From positions 124,001 through 188,000 of the forward strand of contig CAKVOD010000001.1 in the NCBI GenBank assembly GCA_934778205.1: a stretch of 64,000 bases of DNA. Direction: 5' to 3'. Each line of letters starts with the position of its first letter. The stretch's first letter is position 1. The notes under the pieces were generated by a model. It saw only the letters and a list, made by a program, of their open reading frames with translations. It did not search any database and had not been told where the DNA came from. Source of the stretch: an uncultured Clostridia bacterium (GTDB taxonomy: Bacteria > Bacillota > Clostridia > Christensenellales > UBA1242). Made by a program: the position numbers and the translations under genes. Shown piece after piece: positions 8,801 through 15,737 of the stretch.

Positions 8801-10401
8801 TTTATCTTGAGGGGCAATACACCTTGAAAATGGTAAATGCGCTTGGCAATTCTGTTGAATATTCATTCGCAATTTCGCAAAACTCTGCAATTTTGTATGA
8901 CGTATATGCAAATGGCGAAAAGATTGAAGCGGGCGCGCGCTCGGTATTGTTCCAACTCAATGGTGTATTTAATGACGAAACTTTTGACATTAATGAACAC
9001 ATCAAAGTTTACACGAGCATTCACGCTTTGACTGTTGTTGCAAACGAAAAGAAAGATTTACAAGCAAAATTGATTTACTCTTACACATCAAATAGTATTT
9101 ACAAGCTTAACATTTATAGAATTTATGGAACTAGCACGCTTTACTACAGCGAATACATTGCGCTACTAGAACTTGACAGGTCGATTTTGAAAATTAACAA
9201 TTTCTTCCTTGGCGAATCGGCAGATGTTATGAGCGATGCTTCGGGCGTTTCAAGCACATTCTATAGTGAAAAAGTTTTTGCGACGTGGCAAAAATCGTTC
9301 ACGCTCAATGTTACGGGATTTGGTGACCTCACATTCGACGACTTTGTCAAGGTGCGCGTTTACTACAATAGCGTATATGTGGACGAATTTACTACAAACA
9401 ATTTGACGTTTAGCGATTCGGGCGAATACCGCTTGCACTTCGTTGATATTGCAGGCAACGCTTATTCGTTCTCACGCGGACAGGTTGAGTCGGCGTACTA
9501 CACGATTGACCTATTGAATAGTGTTTCTTTCAAGGTCAATGATGGCGAACCTATTGACCACGCCATTTATAATAGCGCTGTCACACTACAACCAACAAAC
9601 ACTGCGCGCTATGACAAAGGCACATTTGCGATGACTATCGTTTATAAGGGCGTTACCTACCCTGCACGCGACTTCTATCAAAAACCTGCATACGTGTTCT
9701 CAAAATATGGTGACTACACGATTACAATGACGGCAAAGATTAAGGGCGCGGACGTCAAAAGCGTTTATAATTTCAAAATCTTTTCAGCAAATGAAGCAAA
9801 CCGCTTGTTTGTGTTCAGTCAACTGGACGGATTTGAAGTTGTGTCTATTGTGAAATCGGGTGTTGACATCACGGAAGAACTTAAGGCGGAGCAAAACACA
9901 ACAAAACTTATGGCGTTTGAGTTTAACAGCGCGGACGGACAAGTTGGCGTTTATGAAGTCAACGTCAAGGTCACAAACAGCGGTCTAAAGCCGACGCAGA
10001 GTTTTGCGTTCAAGTTCTGGATTAATGATGCAGACTTGAATTTGATGCCAAGTATTCCGTTTGGTACAAGTACGACTCACAAAATTACTATCAAACTCAA
10101 CAAATACGCTATTCATCAAGAACTCGGAAACGTGGTGCTAAAAATCACGGGTATGGATGACATTTTGATTAATGACCAAACTGCGCAACGCAATGAGGTT
10201 TCGACAATCACTTTGTCAAACAACATCACCTACACGATTCAGGCTTATAGCGAGAGTGGCACACTGCTACAATCCTATGTTATCACGAAAAACGAACCAC
10301 TCAATACTGTTGCAATTATTGTTATCATTGTTTCAGTAATTGTGGTTGTGGGCGCGGTTGTTCTCTTCATTGTATTCCGCACTCGTATGAAAGTTCGCTA
10401 A
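2842..10401 (+). CDS. Giant cell-surface protein (2519 aa) with repeated Ig-like segments
   Basis: Residues 1-30 form a signal peptide or anchor (basic MVRYQRLK then a hydrophobic core). The last 40 residues hold a membrane helix (VAIIVIIVSVIVVVGAVVLF) followed by basic FRTRMKVR, so the protein is exported and held by its C-terminus; there is no LPXTG motif. The body is rich in Thr, Asn, Asp and Tyr and repeats a degenerate unit ending in a G-Y/E-Y strand plus DxxGN turn (GEYYFYLIDNFGRG, GQYTLKMVNALGNS, GEYRLHFVDIAGNA, GYYEIIELDQAGNQ), typical of stacked bacterial beta-sandwich domains. The likely role is adhesion or surface structure; this is inference. It has its own promoter and a hairpin terminator, and stands alone. 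Confidence 0.85.
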   Translation: MVRYQRLKYMIAGLCALALALFALASFVRPTQQKITTINATNDLLVTVSLVETYVDYQSGEYSVKVGDTPVKQYDVNENDTVVLDNTDAYNHVVNNEPFGGGIKTHAVRFAMGTTDSATQFKHLQVSATLNGRGINTQQVGSDYTFEQFIFGLPNEFSTSDAGVVSTPILESSGQYIFKYTYRTIDTTTGVDTEKSGTFRLNVLTAPYLSETNGENAWDYQNTFTFVEDADPSIANAVNASRADTNLFFNYNNHTYDSTATTLKMPIVKYDASKYNLSYTRKVYNSLETVTSQMAVNIENNITKAVVTFTSTLNGVTETFDYPIADLDNAPFVELAFEDIGEYEISMSPMTRTDKMTFLRVVNRDPTLLGAQDITRNLTVFGYQLKYADNATNSSELRNVDLGLYADITTLNYNLMASTLTNNVQALKFFTDEDGKNSIPSTNQAPLWFDYIGTLSQDVQSKYFYYAKTSILDFSALGTVTPTKTGEYKKGEYFMDAGLYLVEINYKLSSIGYSNQTFKQYFAFIIANTAPTAEIIALGDNSTVYNDGYTNQDVAVNWDDTNPFNARVTASYSRYNFQNQLVEENVSINKYGSTNQTVLKNSGKYYVKLSYGRLGTSFTSWEFTIDKIGISGLKINFDELLQIAPIDALTTNVVNKAFKLSWDAKASGAQITLEHQKMLLVKDDAYRVNDLSNLVYIRDDANGNKIYALKNGYKTSSISSSVKYENVTEFEVAQYALHLFKLRDEAGNELYYSILLDNTSASYIFSPEIDNDYNIIDNTTTAIWGSSKAITFDIPLTGESALFDYFTENALLNSLCDTTNGILNVPFESITVRYASTDSALNLSSHPQSSPAMQVVIDKTTNTISAYASNIDVSSGALVVTNNARPIVSPISSLDYDEYFFKVEVLDKSTVASGLRTSGLSMTKLEVNLDASQVLAFTDDSVSSDIRLYNGSASNRDKLFINYFAERNLFKVESLKLEFYPFAMDKSLDTYPYTSSPSLEFNLLESATYDSVAEKMRTDYFNVVYNSALNKEVTQAGKYVVTRVYEYNSALFTSEDDTRRTKTYTFYIDRNDIVQNITVDYPIKDDNGKDIFTRTVGEYIKLALGQKGYQYAEFDKLLLSAEGNNVILTTDIFPINAIVPENKYSVLDKADDRTYTKINSFGNQLEIFYKRATDDDSKFVSVAKVSAYDTLSIAEQLLLVNPEKLQRAGIYKFVLNDFTGYSTFVDNILYENINPNTFTFRIEVSKEAPSGKYYRTPNADGSENEIIRTTTGATSSEVASSSDDELKFVFEDAIDIYKANINHTDVLVSRRTKGMTRFETAVTVTFNDATYDENGKVVYPSSTSITSLSGVIGIREVKKDSNGVEVKDANGNSIYKYTIILPTKNNSGTYYEGEYRVTIHYYGQESYYADVVTGVSYYKSEIDVVLDRTAPNFNILRLLEADKYLPETSADPNVISKEDIVQYVKNQLNTESQAELKERVRQFLRNYAFALPRDFVFYQATNNGYPIGYYDDYTYYEHDTSAMYVRKYNKYSKTDPLADQSYIKSDPEFGSTTGVLSFDIGRNEYVRDGHKKPTETNLPFYETVKSIGGTADYGNEGYYEIIELDQAGNQRIYTVYLKLTETQVEFNNGTDSAFADASNDSLSLGYDYKISNIVALDCFTKISLYDRTLKNTLIATYDITPNTNVDDIISAINARICSPSGYENTGARYALEFLNRYGDNLSVSVQRPGKELGYTIEEANLTFKITLPTSTSSTWITKFIVKQYDERTGGLVELTSDLNGSISDTLFDGVAYTFNRGEYYFYLIDNFGRGQNQPIHYIFNIVDSKDLTFTGTQIDNTTANDVYFTYQTKLYTAKLYVNGELVVNLDDYENITSNYNQAYFTEQFTFKAERMKKTDYKIILSYNTSGVVVETQDIVYTFSIDTILPTFELTDSNGNNMNYLLTNVGSSTSKEINISWNDPTNFPVTVTLERVYGGQKSTVTLSKNYNIYLEGQYTLKMVNALGNSVEYSFAISQNSAILYDVYANGEKIEAGARSVLFQLNGVFNDETFDINEHIKVYTSIHALTVVANEKKDLQAKLIYSYTSNSIYKLNIYRIYGTSTLYYSEYIALLELDRSILKINNFFLGESADVMSDASGVSSTFYSEKVFATWQKSFTLNVTGFGDLTFDDFVKVRVYYNSVYVDEFTTNNLTFSDSGEYRLHFVDIAGNAYSFSRGQVESAYYTIDLLNSVSFKVNDGEPIDHAIYNSAVTLQPTNTARYDKGTFAMTIVYKGVTYPARDFYQKPAYVFSKYGDYTITMTAKIKGADVKSVYNFKIFSANEANRLFVFSQLDGFEVVSIVKSGVDITEELKAEQNTTKLMAFEFNSADGQVGVYEVNVKVTNSGLKPTQSFAFKFWINDADLNLMPSIPFGTSTTHKITIKLNKYAIHQELGNVVLKITGMDDILINDQTAQRNEVSTITLSNNITYTIQAYSESGTLLQSYVITKNEPLNTVAIIVIIVSVIVVVGAVVLFIVFRTRMKVR

Positions 10402-10404
10402 TAT

Positions 10405-10610
10405 TGTGCGCAGCATAGGCCGCTGCTGCAGGTTTGGCGAGTGGCACTATATAAACTTAGGTACATAGTTAATTGACTATGTACCTTTTGCGAGGATAGC
10501 CCCGCGGCTGTGGGTACTGTTCCTACGCGTAAGTTATTTTACGTGGACGGCGCACGTGAGTGCTTTCTAAAATATTTAGTTCTCGTTGGTGTGGAAAGCC
10601 CCGCGACTAC
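10405..10610 (+). repeat. Family A hairpin repeats after the giant gene
   Basis: Two to three family A units begin 8 nt after the giant gene's stop. Recognisable blocks are a GGCCGCTGCTGCAGG core, AGCCCCGCGGCTG, TTCCTACGCGTAAGT, GTGGACGGC, GTGCTTTCTA and TTCTCGTTGG. The family C palindrome is nested between the first two units. The family is described under the dnaA and spo0A copies. Confidence 0.8.
10460..10489 (+). terminator. Perfect hairpin terminator (family C palindrome)
   Basis: GGTACATAG (10460-10468) and CTATGTACC (10477-10485) form a 9-bp perfect stem with an 8-nt loop, followed by TTTT. It probably terminates the giant surface-protein transcript. The same palindrome recurs at about 11118-11140 and three times at 50417-50605. 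Confidence 0.7.
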
Positions 10611-10641
10611 AGGAATTGTTGAACACAACCCATAATCAAAT

Positions 10642-10668
10642 AAGGACGGCGCACTGCCGTCCTTTCTA
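10642..10668 (+). terminator. Hairpin AAGGACGGC/GCCGTCCTT
   Basis: A 9-bp perfect stem (10642-10650 with 10656-10664) followed by TCT. It contains the GGACGGC block of the family A repeats, so it may be a palindromised repeat end; it would also work as a weak terminator. Confidence 0.5.
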
Positions 10669-10706
10669 TATCACAATTACATCAATTATACAAATACTAT
10701 ATAACT

Positions 10707-11078
10707 TTTTTATTGTTGTAAGCCACCCACCCACATTGTCATTGCGAGGCAGTCAATGGAGTATTGTGCCAGCAATTGCGCATATCGCTCTAACTACCAC
10801 ATTAGGTACGTCCGCCCATACGAACCCGCCCATCCCTTGACAACGTGGCAATCTCCCGGAAGGGGGCAATGTTGTTATGGCTACTAAAACACCTTGACAG
10901 CGCTAGCATACAAAATGGGTTCCTTTATTTAGTTGCTGACACGGTCAATATACTTTAGTACCCCATAATATATCGGGTTGCCCTTCCGGGAGATTTCTCC
11001 ACTACAAAGGCTTTAACAAGCCTTTTTCGGTCGAAATGACAATATGGGTTAGTAACTTACCATAATGATAAGGTTAAA
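10707..11078. repeat. Family B palindromic MITE-like element, copy 1
   Basis: About 370 bp. The left end is TTGTTGTAAGCCACCCAC followed by CATTGTCATTGCGAGG; the right end is GGTCGAAATGACAATATGGG followed by GTAACTTACCATAATGATAA. Inside, AATCTCCCGGAAGGG (about 10850) and CCCTTCCGGGAGATT (about 10982) face each other, and the interior TTGACAGCGCTAGCA is mirrored by ACACGGTCAATA. The whole is a long imperfect palindrome without a coding capacity. A second full copy lies at 49971-50290. Confidence 0.7.
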
Positions 11079-11236
11079 TTTTATTCTACTGCAGCCCCCT
11101 CCCACAAAAAAAGGCACATAGCCAATTAACTATGTATCCAATCTCATATAAAGCCACCCAACCAAACCCACAGCCACGGGACTATCCCCGCACATTTTTG
11201 GAGAGTAACAAATACAATGATAAAAGGAGAGTCAAT

Positions 11237-12001
11237 ATGCCAATAATAAATCGTTCCACATTAGAATCAACATACACAAACCCCGACAAACAAGAAGTAA
11301 CTGTAAAAACAAACAGCAACTATGCTGTCATTGAAAATATGACGAAAAGTTTTGAAAAACAAAAGTTATCACAAAAAGACTCCGCGCGGGCGGGCGAGGA
11401 GTTGATTCAAGAAATAGAACTCAACAACAATTCGGAATTTATTGTCACTGACCTACACATCAAAGATACGATGAGCGACGGCGCGACGTTCAAGGCGGGT
11501 TCAGTCAAAATCAACGGCAAAGCATTTGTTGATTTAGACCCTACGGCGGGCTTTTATCTCGATGAACCGATTAACCCATCAAACCCATATATGCTCATTA
11601 CTTATTCAATCATTGTCGACGAAAAACCAATGGTTGACCACATTACAAACAAGGCGACAATTTCATATAGCGTTGACAATTCGCACTTTAGTGAGGACAC
11701 CAACACTGTGACAATCAACATCATCAGTGACAAGATCACAATTATTAAAACCGCCAGCCATAGTGTAGCAGTTTCGGGCACCGTTGTCACGTTCACGCAC
11801 AAAATCACAAATGGTGACGCGTTTACTCACACCAAACTCGTGTTCACCGACCCGCTACCTGCGGGCATATCCTTTGTTGCGGGTAGCGTCGTGATTGATG
11901 GCGTGAGCAAGCCCGAACTTGACCCTGTTGTCGGGTTCACACTCGATGACTTGAACGGCGGTTCTACAACAACAATCATTTTCGATGCAAAGGTGGAATA
12001 A
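11237..12001 (+). CDS. DUF11-repeat protein, 254 aa
   Basis: Start chosen at the ATG at 11237, preceded by AAAGGAGA; the upstream frame runs through repeat DNA. Two DUF11 (conserved repeat, beta-sandwich) domains are visible. Domain one spans about residues 35-140 (NNSEFIVTDLHIKDTMSDGA, FKAGSVKINGKAF). Domain two spans about 150-254 (SHSVAVSGTVVTFTHKITN, FTDPLPAGISFVAGSVVIDG). There is no signal peptide, membrane helix or sorting signal, which is odd for DUF11 and suggests a spore-surface or cytoplasm-released structural protein; this is inference. Its stop shares one base with the start of the Cys-rich gene. A paralogue of identical length is at 20730-21494. Confidence 0.85.
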   Translation: MPIINRSTLESTYTNPDKQEVTVKTNSNYAVIENMTKSFEKQKLSQKDSARAGEELIQEIELNNNSEFIVTDLHIKDTMSDGATFKAGSVKINGKAFVDLDPTAGFYLDEPINPSNPYMLITYSIIVDEKPMVDHITNKATISYSVDNSHFSEDTNTVTINIISDKITIIKTASHSVAVSGTVVTFTHKITNGDAFTHTKLVFTDPLPAGISFVAGSVVIDGVSKPELDPVVGFTLDDLNGGSTTTIIFDAKVE

Positions 12002-12417
12002 TGGAAAAAATTTTTGTCCTGAAATCAATTGTATACGATAGTAGATTTGATTCTTCCATATTTTTTGAGAGCAACCCTATTTACTTGCGTGTAACTGACA
12101 AGACCTACCGCAGAATCTCGCGCTACGACAAATTCAAGCTATGTCGCCACGATTCCCCATACTGCCCTTGCTGTGCTCAAATTGAATGCAAGGCATATGC
12201 GTGCGCGCCGTTCTGTCCGCGCAATTGCCATTTATTCAAGTGCGCTGAACAATTGCTCAAAGCGTGCGTTGCTCCGCATAAACCAGTTTTATTCAATGAA
12301 CAACAACTTTACGTGTGTTTGAACCCGCAAAAGTGCTGTCTTTGCAAGCCTAAGCGCCCTTGCAATTGTTGTGCGCAACGAGTCGCGCCACAATTGCACG
12401 ATGAACTAATTTTTTAA
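12001..12417 (+). CDS. Cysteine-rich 138-aa protein
   Basis: Unrecognised. After a 45-residue Cys-free head (MEKIFVLKSIVYDSRFDSS) there are 17 cysteines in about 80 residues, in pairs and triplets such as SPYCPCCAQIECKAYACAPFC, NCH, QKCCLCK and PCNCC. The ATG overlaps the stop of the DUF11 gene by one base (TAATG), so translation is coupled and the two products are probably made together. No signal peptide. The Cys pattern suits a cross-linked coat or metal-binding protein; in a sporulating organism a spore-coat role with the DUF11 protein is plausible but unproven. Confidence 0.8.
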   Translation: MEKIFVLKSIVYDSRFDSSIFFESNPIYLRVTDKTYRRISRYDKFKLCRHDSPYCPCCAQIECKAYACAPFCPRNCHLFKCAEQLLKACVAPHKPVLFNEQQLYVCLNPQKCCLCKPKRPCNCCAQRVAPQLHDELIF

Positions 12418-12536
12418 CAAAACAAATCTTTTTGACAATCGACTTGATGACAAATGTAACAATCAACTTGTAGATAAATTAAACATAAGCAATATTAAAA
12501 TTTGAATACTACAATACAAAAGAATAAGTTTAACAG

Positions 12537-12566
12537 AAAACTGCAAAACTATGTTTGCAGTTTTTT
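12537..12566. terminator. Bidirectional terminator
   Basis: AAAACTGCAAA (12537-12547) pairs with TTTGCAGTTTT (12554-12564), followed by a T run on plus and preceded by an A run. It lies between the Cys-rich gene and the convergent amidase gene. Confidence 0.75.
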
Positions 12567-12590
12567 AAATCTAATGTTTTTTTGTCAAAA

Positions 12591-13667
12591 TTAATTATAT
12601 GGATATGGACGTCCGCCACCAATAGGAATAAGTTTGTTCCACGTGTTGCGCCCAACAATGCCGTCGACGACAAGCCCGTTTTCTTGCTGAAATTCGCGGA
12701 CGGCGCGCTCGGTTTGTGCCCCAAATATGTTGTCGATTGTGCCGACTGGATAAAGTTTTGCAGTCAATTTACGTTGCAAATAGCGAACGTATGAGCCTGT
12801 GCTACCTCGTCGCAATGTGACAACACTCGGGTCAAGCACAAGCAATCGGCGCCACGTGTTTTGCCCGACAATTCCGTCGACAGTCAAGCCGTTTTGCGCT
12901 TGAAACGCTTGCACGGCACGCAACGTGTTTTGCCCAAACACGCCATCGGGCGTACCCGGATTGAAACCATTTTGAATCAAATGATACTGCATACACTGCA
13001 CCGCTCTACCGCGGTTTCCGACGCGAATTGTTGGCAACCCTTTCGTGCTAGTTAACCCGCCAATGTATGGAACATCTAAAAAGTCGCATACGCCTTGGCA
13101 CGCCTCATTTCCAACTTCTTTTTGATAATCTGGGTCAAGCATAAGTTTTGCTTCCGCAAAATTTGTCATAAAGCCCGCTTCAATTAGCGTCGCGGGACAA
13201 CGAACTCCTGTAAGCATTCCAACATCAAGCGGTTTGACCCCGCGCCCCGATTGCCCCGTGCCTTGCAATAGTCTTTGATAGACATCGTTTGCAAGTTTTT
13301 GACTTTGTGCAGTCAAACTGTTGTTTGGCGAATAGTATACTTCAATTCCGTTTGCGTCACTGAACACAAGTTCGTTGCCAGCAGCGTTGTATGCAAAAGT
13401 CACAAGCGAGGCAAGTCGTTGTGCGTTGACACGCGCAATTCGCGTGTTGATTGATGTGTCCGTCCTTTCGGGTTTTACGTCAAAAATATTAAAACCCGTC
13501 CTCAAACACGCAATCAAAAAGTTGTTTTTGGTTGCGTAATTAAATTCGTTTTCATAAATACTGCGGTTTATGTAAGGCATAATCGGCGTGCGCTTGCCAA
13601 TTGTTGGCGGATTAATTCCGTGTTCGTCATTTCCACCGATTATGTAATTTCCAGCGTTGTTTGCCAT
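12591..13667 (-). CDS. N-acetylmuramoyl-L-alanine amidase with two peptidoglycan-binding domains
   Basis: Start at 13667 (MANNAGN) because AAAGGAG lies 9 nt upstream. The Amidase_3 domain spans about residues 5-185 and cleaves the stem peptide from MurNAc. Two PG_binding_1 domains follow (about 205-270 with DGVFGQNTLRAVQAFQ, and about 280-345 with DNIFGAQTERAVREFQ). The first zinc His is probably in EHGINPPTIGKRTP, the Glu ligand in YENEFNYATK, and the catalytic Glu in TLIEAGFMTN. The usual S-I-H-A-N segment reads TFAYNAAGN, so the second zinc His appears to be Tyr. No signal peptide, like CwlC-type mother-cell lysins. Activity is uncertain. Confidence 0.88.
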   Translation of the reverse strand: MANNAGNYIIGGNDEHGINPPTIGKRTPIMPYINRSIYENEFNYATKNNFLIACLRTGFNIFDVKPERTDTSINTRIARVNAQRLASLVTFAYNAAGNELVFSDANGIEVYYSPNNSLTAQSQKLANDVYQRLLQGTGQSGRGVKPLDVGMLTGVRCPATLIEAGFMTNFAEAKLMLDPDYQKEVGNEACQGVCDFLDVPYIGGLTSTKGLPTIRVGNRGRAVQCMQYHLIQNGFNPGTPDGVFGQNTLRAVQAFQAQNGLTVDGIVGQNTWRRLLVLDPSVVTLRRGSTGSYVRYLQRKLTAKLYPVGTIDNIFGAQTERAVREFQQENGLVVDGIVGRNTWNKLIPIGGGRPYPYN

Positions 13668-13734
13668 AGTCGTTTTTCTCCTTTGCAAAATATTCTATGC
13701 GCTAAACTCCGCTCTTGTGCATTCACTTTTTTGC

Positions 13735-14091
13735 TTATTTTTTCTTTTTGTCCGTTGCCACCATTCTTTGACAGCACTTGCTGTCGCAAAGATATGTGCC
13801 ACAAACGGGATTCTTTTCGCCCGTCAAAACAATTATTCCATTTGCAACGCACTTGCCAGCCCTATTGAACATACACGGCGCACCGCATTCAATGTTAGCC
13901 TTTTTGATGTGCCTAAAGTTTTCATACTTTGGCGTCTTTTGAAACATAGTTTTTGTAATGTCGTGAACCTCTTTCCCCGCATCTTCCTCATACGTGTCGC
14001 AAACTGTGCTCCCTGCAACACAAACCCCCTTTGCCACACACACGCATTTATTATTGTACTTGCAATTTAGTTTTCTACAATTTATATCCAT
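13735..14091 (-). CDS. DUF1540-domain Cys-rich protein
   Basis: 118 residues with two Cys-rich modules of the DUF1540 type: INCRKLNCKYNNKCVCVA with GSTVCDTYEE near the N-terminus, and ANIECGAPCMFNRAGKCVAN with NPVCGTYL near the C-terminus. The spaced cysteines suggest metal binding. Function is unknown; DUF1540 genes are common in spore-forming Bacillota. It lies just upstream of the amidase gene on the same strand (67 nt apart), which may place both in one transcript. The C-terminus is a lysine run. Confidence 0.8.
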   Translation of the reverse strand: MDINCRKLNCKYNNKCVCVAKGVCVAGSTVCDTYEEDAGKEVHDITKTMFQKTPKYENFRHIKKANIECGAPCMFNRAGKCVANGIIVLTGEKNPVCGTYLCDSKCCQRMVATDKKKK

Positions 14092-14214
14092 ATTAACCTC
14101 TCCACTTATTATTGCTCATTTCCCCACAAAATAAACATTAAGTCTTTAGCGTTAATTTTTGATTTGTTTTTAACGATATTATTTAAAATTATATCTTTTT
14201 TTACAAAAGTATGA

Positions 14215-14220
14215 TATAAT
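14215..14220 (+). promoter_or_regulatory. -10 box upstream of the 443-aa anchored protein
   Basis: TATAAT at 14215-14220, 70 nt before the ATG, in an AT-rich stretch; no good -35 is visible. AAGGAG at 14277-14282 is the ribosome binding site. Confidence 0.4.
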
Positions 14221-14290
14221 ATATTTATGATATCCGTTTTATGCGCTACTTCATACTGAGCATTATACATAAAACTAAGGAGAATTTATT

Positions 14291-15622
14291 ATGGAAAAGA
14301 AAATTAAAATTATTAGCATATCTTTAGCGATATGCGTTGTTGTCGCTACTGCAGTGATTCTTGCGGTTTGTTTGCATCCAAAACAAAATTACGACAAATT
14401 AGTTGTCAAAAATTTTGATTCCTACACACAAATTTGCGCAGGTTATGTGAACGAGAGTTTAAGTAGCAAATCTACTAATACAATGAGTTTATCTACTGTA
14501 TCTGCCGCTTCAAATAACAAAAGTGTTTCAAAACTTATTGGCTTGAAAGAAGATGGCACATACGAACCTATCACATTTGTTAACAAAAATAATAAAGATG
14601 TAAAGCAATCGTTATACCTATGGGGGTTTCAAACCTATAACAATTTTACATTCTTAAGATTTGGTACTGTTTCAACCGACAATATTAGTAGTACATACGA
14701 CAACTGTAGTGGTGACGGCTACATTTTATCAAACAAAACTGGCAAAATCTATAAAGATACGAAAGACATTATTGCAATGCGGCCTCAAGAAAGTGTAAAT
14801 GCTGTTTACGCACAACCTAGATACCAAAGAAAGATTATCAAAATATATGAACAAAATGAACAATTGATTATTGAAGAAGTTTTTAATATGGATGATTTAG
14901 ATGCTTTTTCTAGTTTTTTTGTTGATAGATATGGCAACATCTTCTCGGAAAATAAAAGATATATAATCAAAACAAACAAAACTATTGAACAATTAAATGT
15001 TGACCGTTCAAAAATGTATAGAGGAATGAATGAGATAATATATTGTGGGGATAAATGGTTCAATGAAAATGGCGAATTAGTTGACGCTTCCTTCGTTCCA
15101 AGCAATAGAATTAATTTTAACCCTAATACTAGAATTAACGCAAATGAAGAAAGCCATTTATTAAAACGCAGTGGTAATGCATATTATTACTATGATAATG
15201 ACGATAGATACTATGTAAAAGCAATTCCTGACGAAAATGATATCACTGGTTTTACCCAACAATTTGTTGGCGACAGAATCTTTAAGGTAACATTTACCGA
15301 CGAAATACAATATACAATAGAAGAAATACCACTTGAATCTTATGTGAAAAAGACAGAAAGATATGTTTTCGCTAATGATAAATTGTACTTCATTACATCA
15401 ACCGAAATATATTATTTGGATATAGAAACTGGCAAAAAGACAACAATTAGCTCAAACTATTTGTTCAACGAAATGTGGTCAGATAATATGGGAAATGTTT
15501 GCTTTTCTGCGCTGGACAACAATATGAACAAAATTAATGGAGTCATTAATCCTGATGATTCAACAAGCGTTACCGTGACGCCGTCAAAATACGAAATAAT
15601 TTACATTACGCCACTAAACTAA
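14291..15622 (+). CDS. Membrane-anchored extracytoplasmic protein, propeller-like
   Basis: 443 residues, family not recognised. MEKKIKIISISLAICVVVAT starts a signal anchor to about residue 28; the ILAVC that follows is not a good lipobox because the -1 residue is Val. The rest is extracytoplasmic, rich in Asn, Asp, Tyr and aromatic beta strands such as DKLYFITSTEIYYLDIETGK, the pattern of a beta-propeller in which short strands read out a value. It may belong with the lipoprotein encoded convergently next to it, which has the same style. Good RBS (AAGGAG) and a strong terminator follow. Confidence 0.75.
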   Translation: MEKKIKIISISLAICVVVATAVILAVCLHPKQNYDKLVVKNFDSYTQICAGYVNESLSSKSTNTMSLSTVSAASNNKSVSKLIGLKEDGTYEPITFVNKNNKDVKQSLYLWGFQTYNNFTFLRFGTVSTDNISSTYDNCSGDGYILSNKTGKIYKDTKDIIAMRPQESVNAVYAQPRYQRKIIKIYEQNEQLIIEEVFNMDDLDAFSSFFVDRYGNIFSENKRYIIKTNKTIEQLNVDRSKMYRGMNEIIYCGDKWFNENGELVDASFVPSNRINFNPNTRINANEESHLLKRSGNAYYYYDNDDRYYVKAIPDENDITGFTQQFVGDRIFKVTFTDEIQYTIEEIPLESYVKKTERYVFANDKLYFITSTEIYYLDIETGKKTTISSNYLFNEMWSDNMGNVCFSALDNNMNKINGVINPDDSTSVTVTPSKYEIIYITPLN

Positions 15623-15666
15623 GTGCAAATACTTTCTATAAATTGAAATGAAAACAATATAAAAAC

Positions 15667-15698
15667 GACTTTATCAATTGAATGATAAAGTCATTTTT
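15667..15698 (+). terminator. Rho-independent terminator
   Basis: GACTTTATCA (15667-15676) pairs with TGATAAAGTC (15683-15692), then ATTTTTTG. It ends the 443-aa gene; the A run on the left lets it also serve the convergent lipoprotein gene. Confidence 0.8.
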
Positions 15699-15737
15699 TG
15701 TTTGGTTAGGCAATGGGTTTGTGCCTAGTTTATACGA

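Noticed and set aside
9250..9438. Antisense frames inside the giant surface gene
   Set aside because: They are short, lack ribosome binding sites and follow the codon periodicity of the sense gene.
11132..11236. Earlier start for the first DUF11 protein
   Set aside because: The extra 35 codons lie in a family C palindrome region, and the ATG at 11237 has AAAGGAGA in front and matches the paralogue's length exactly.
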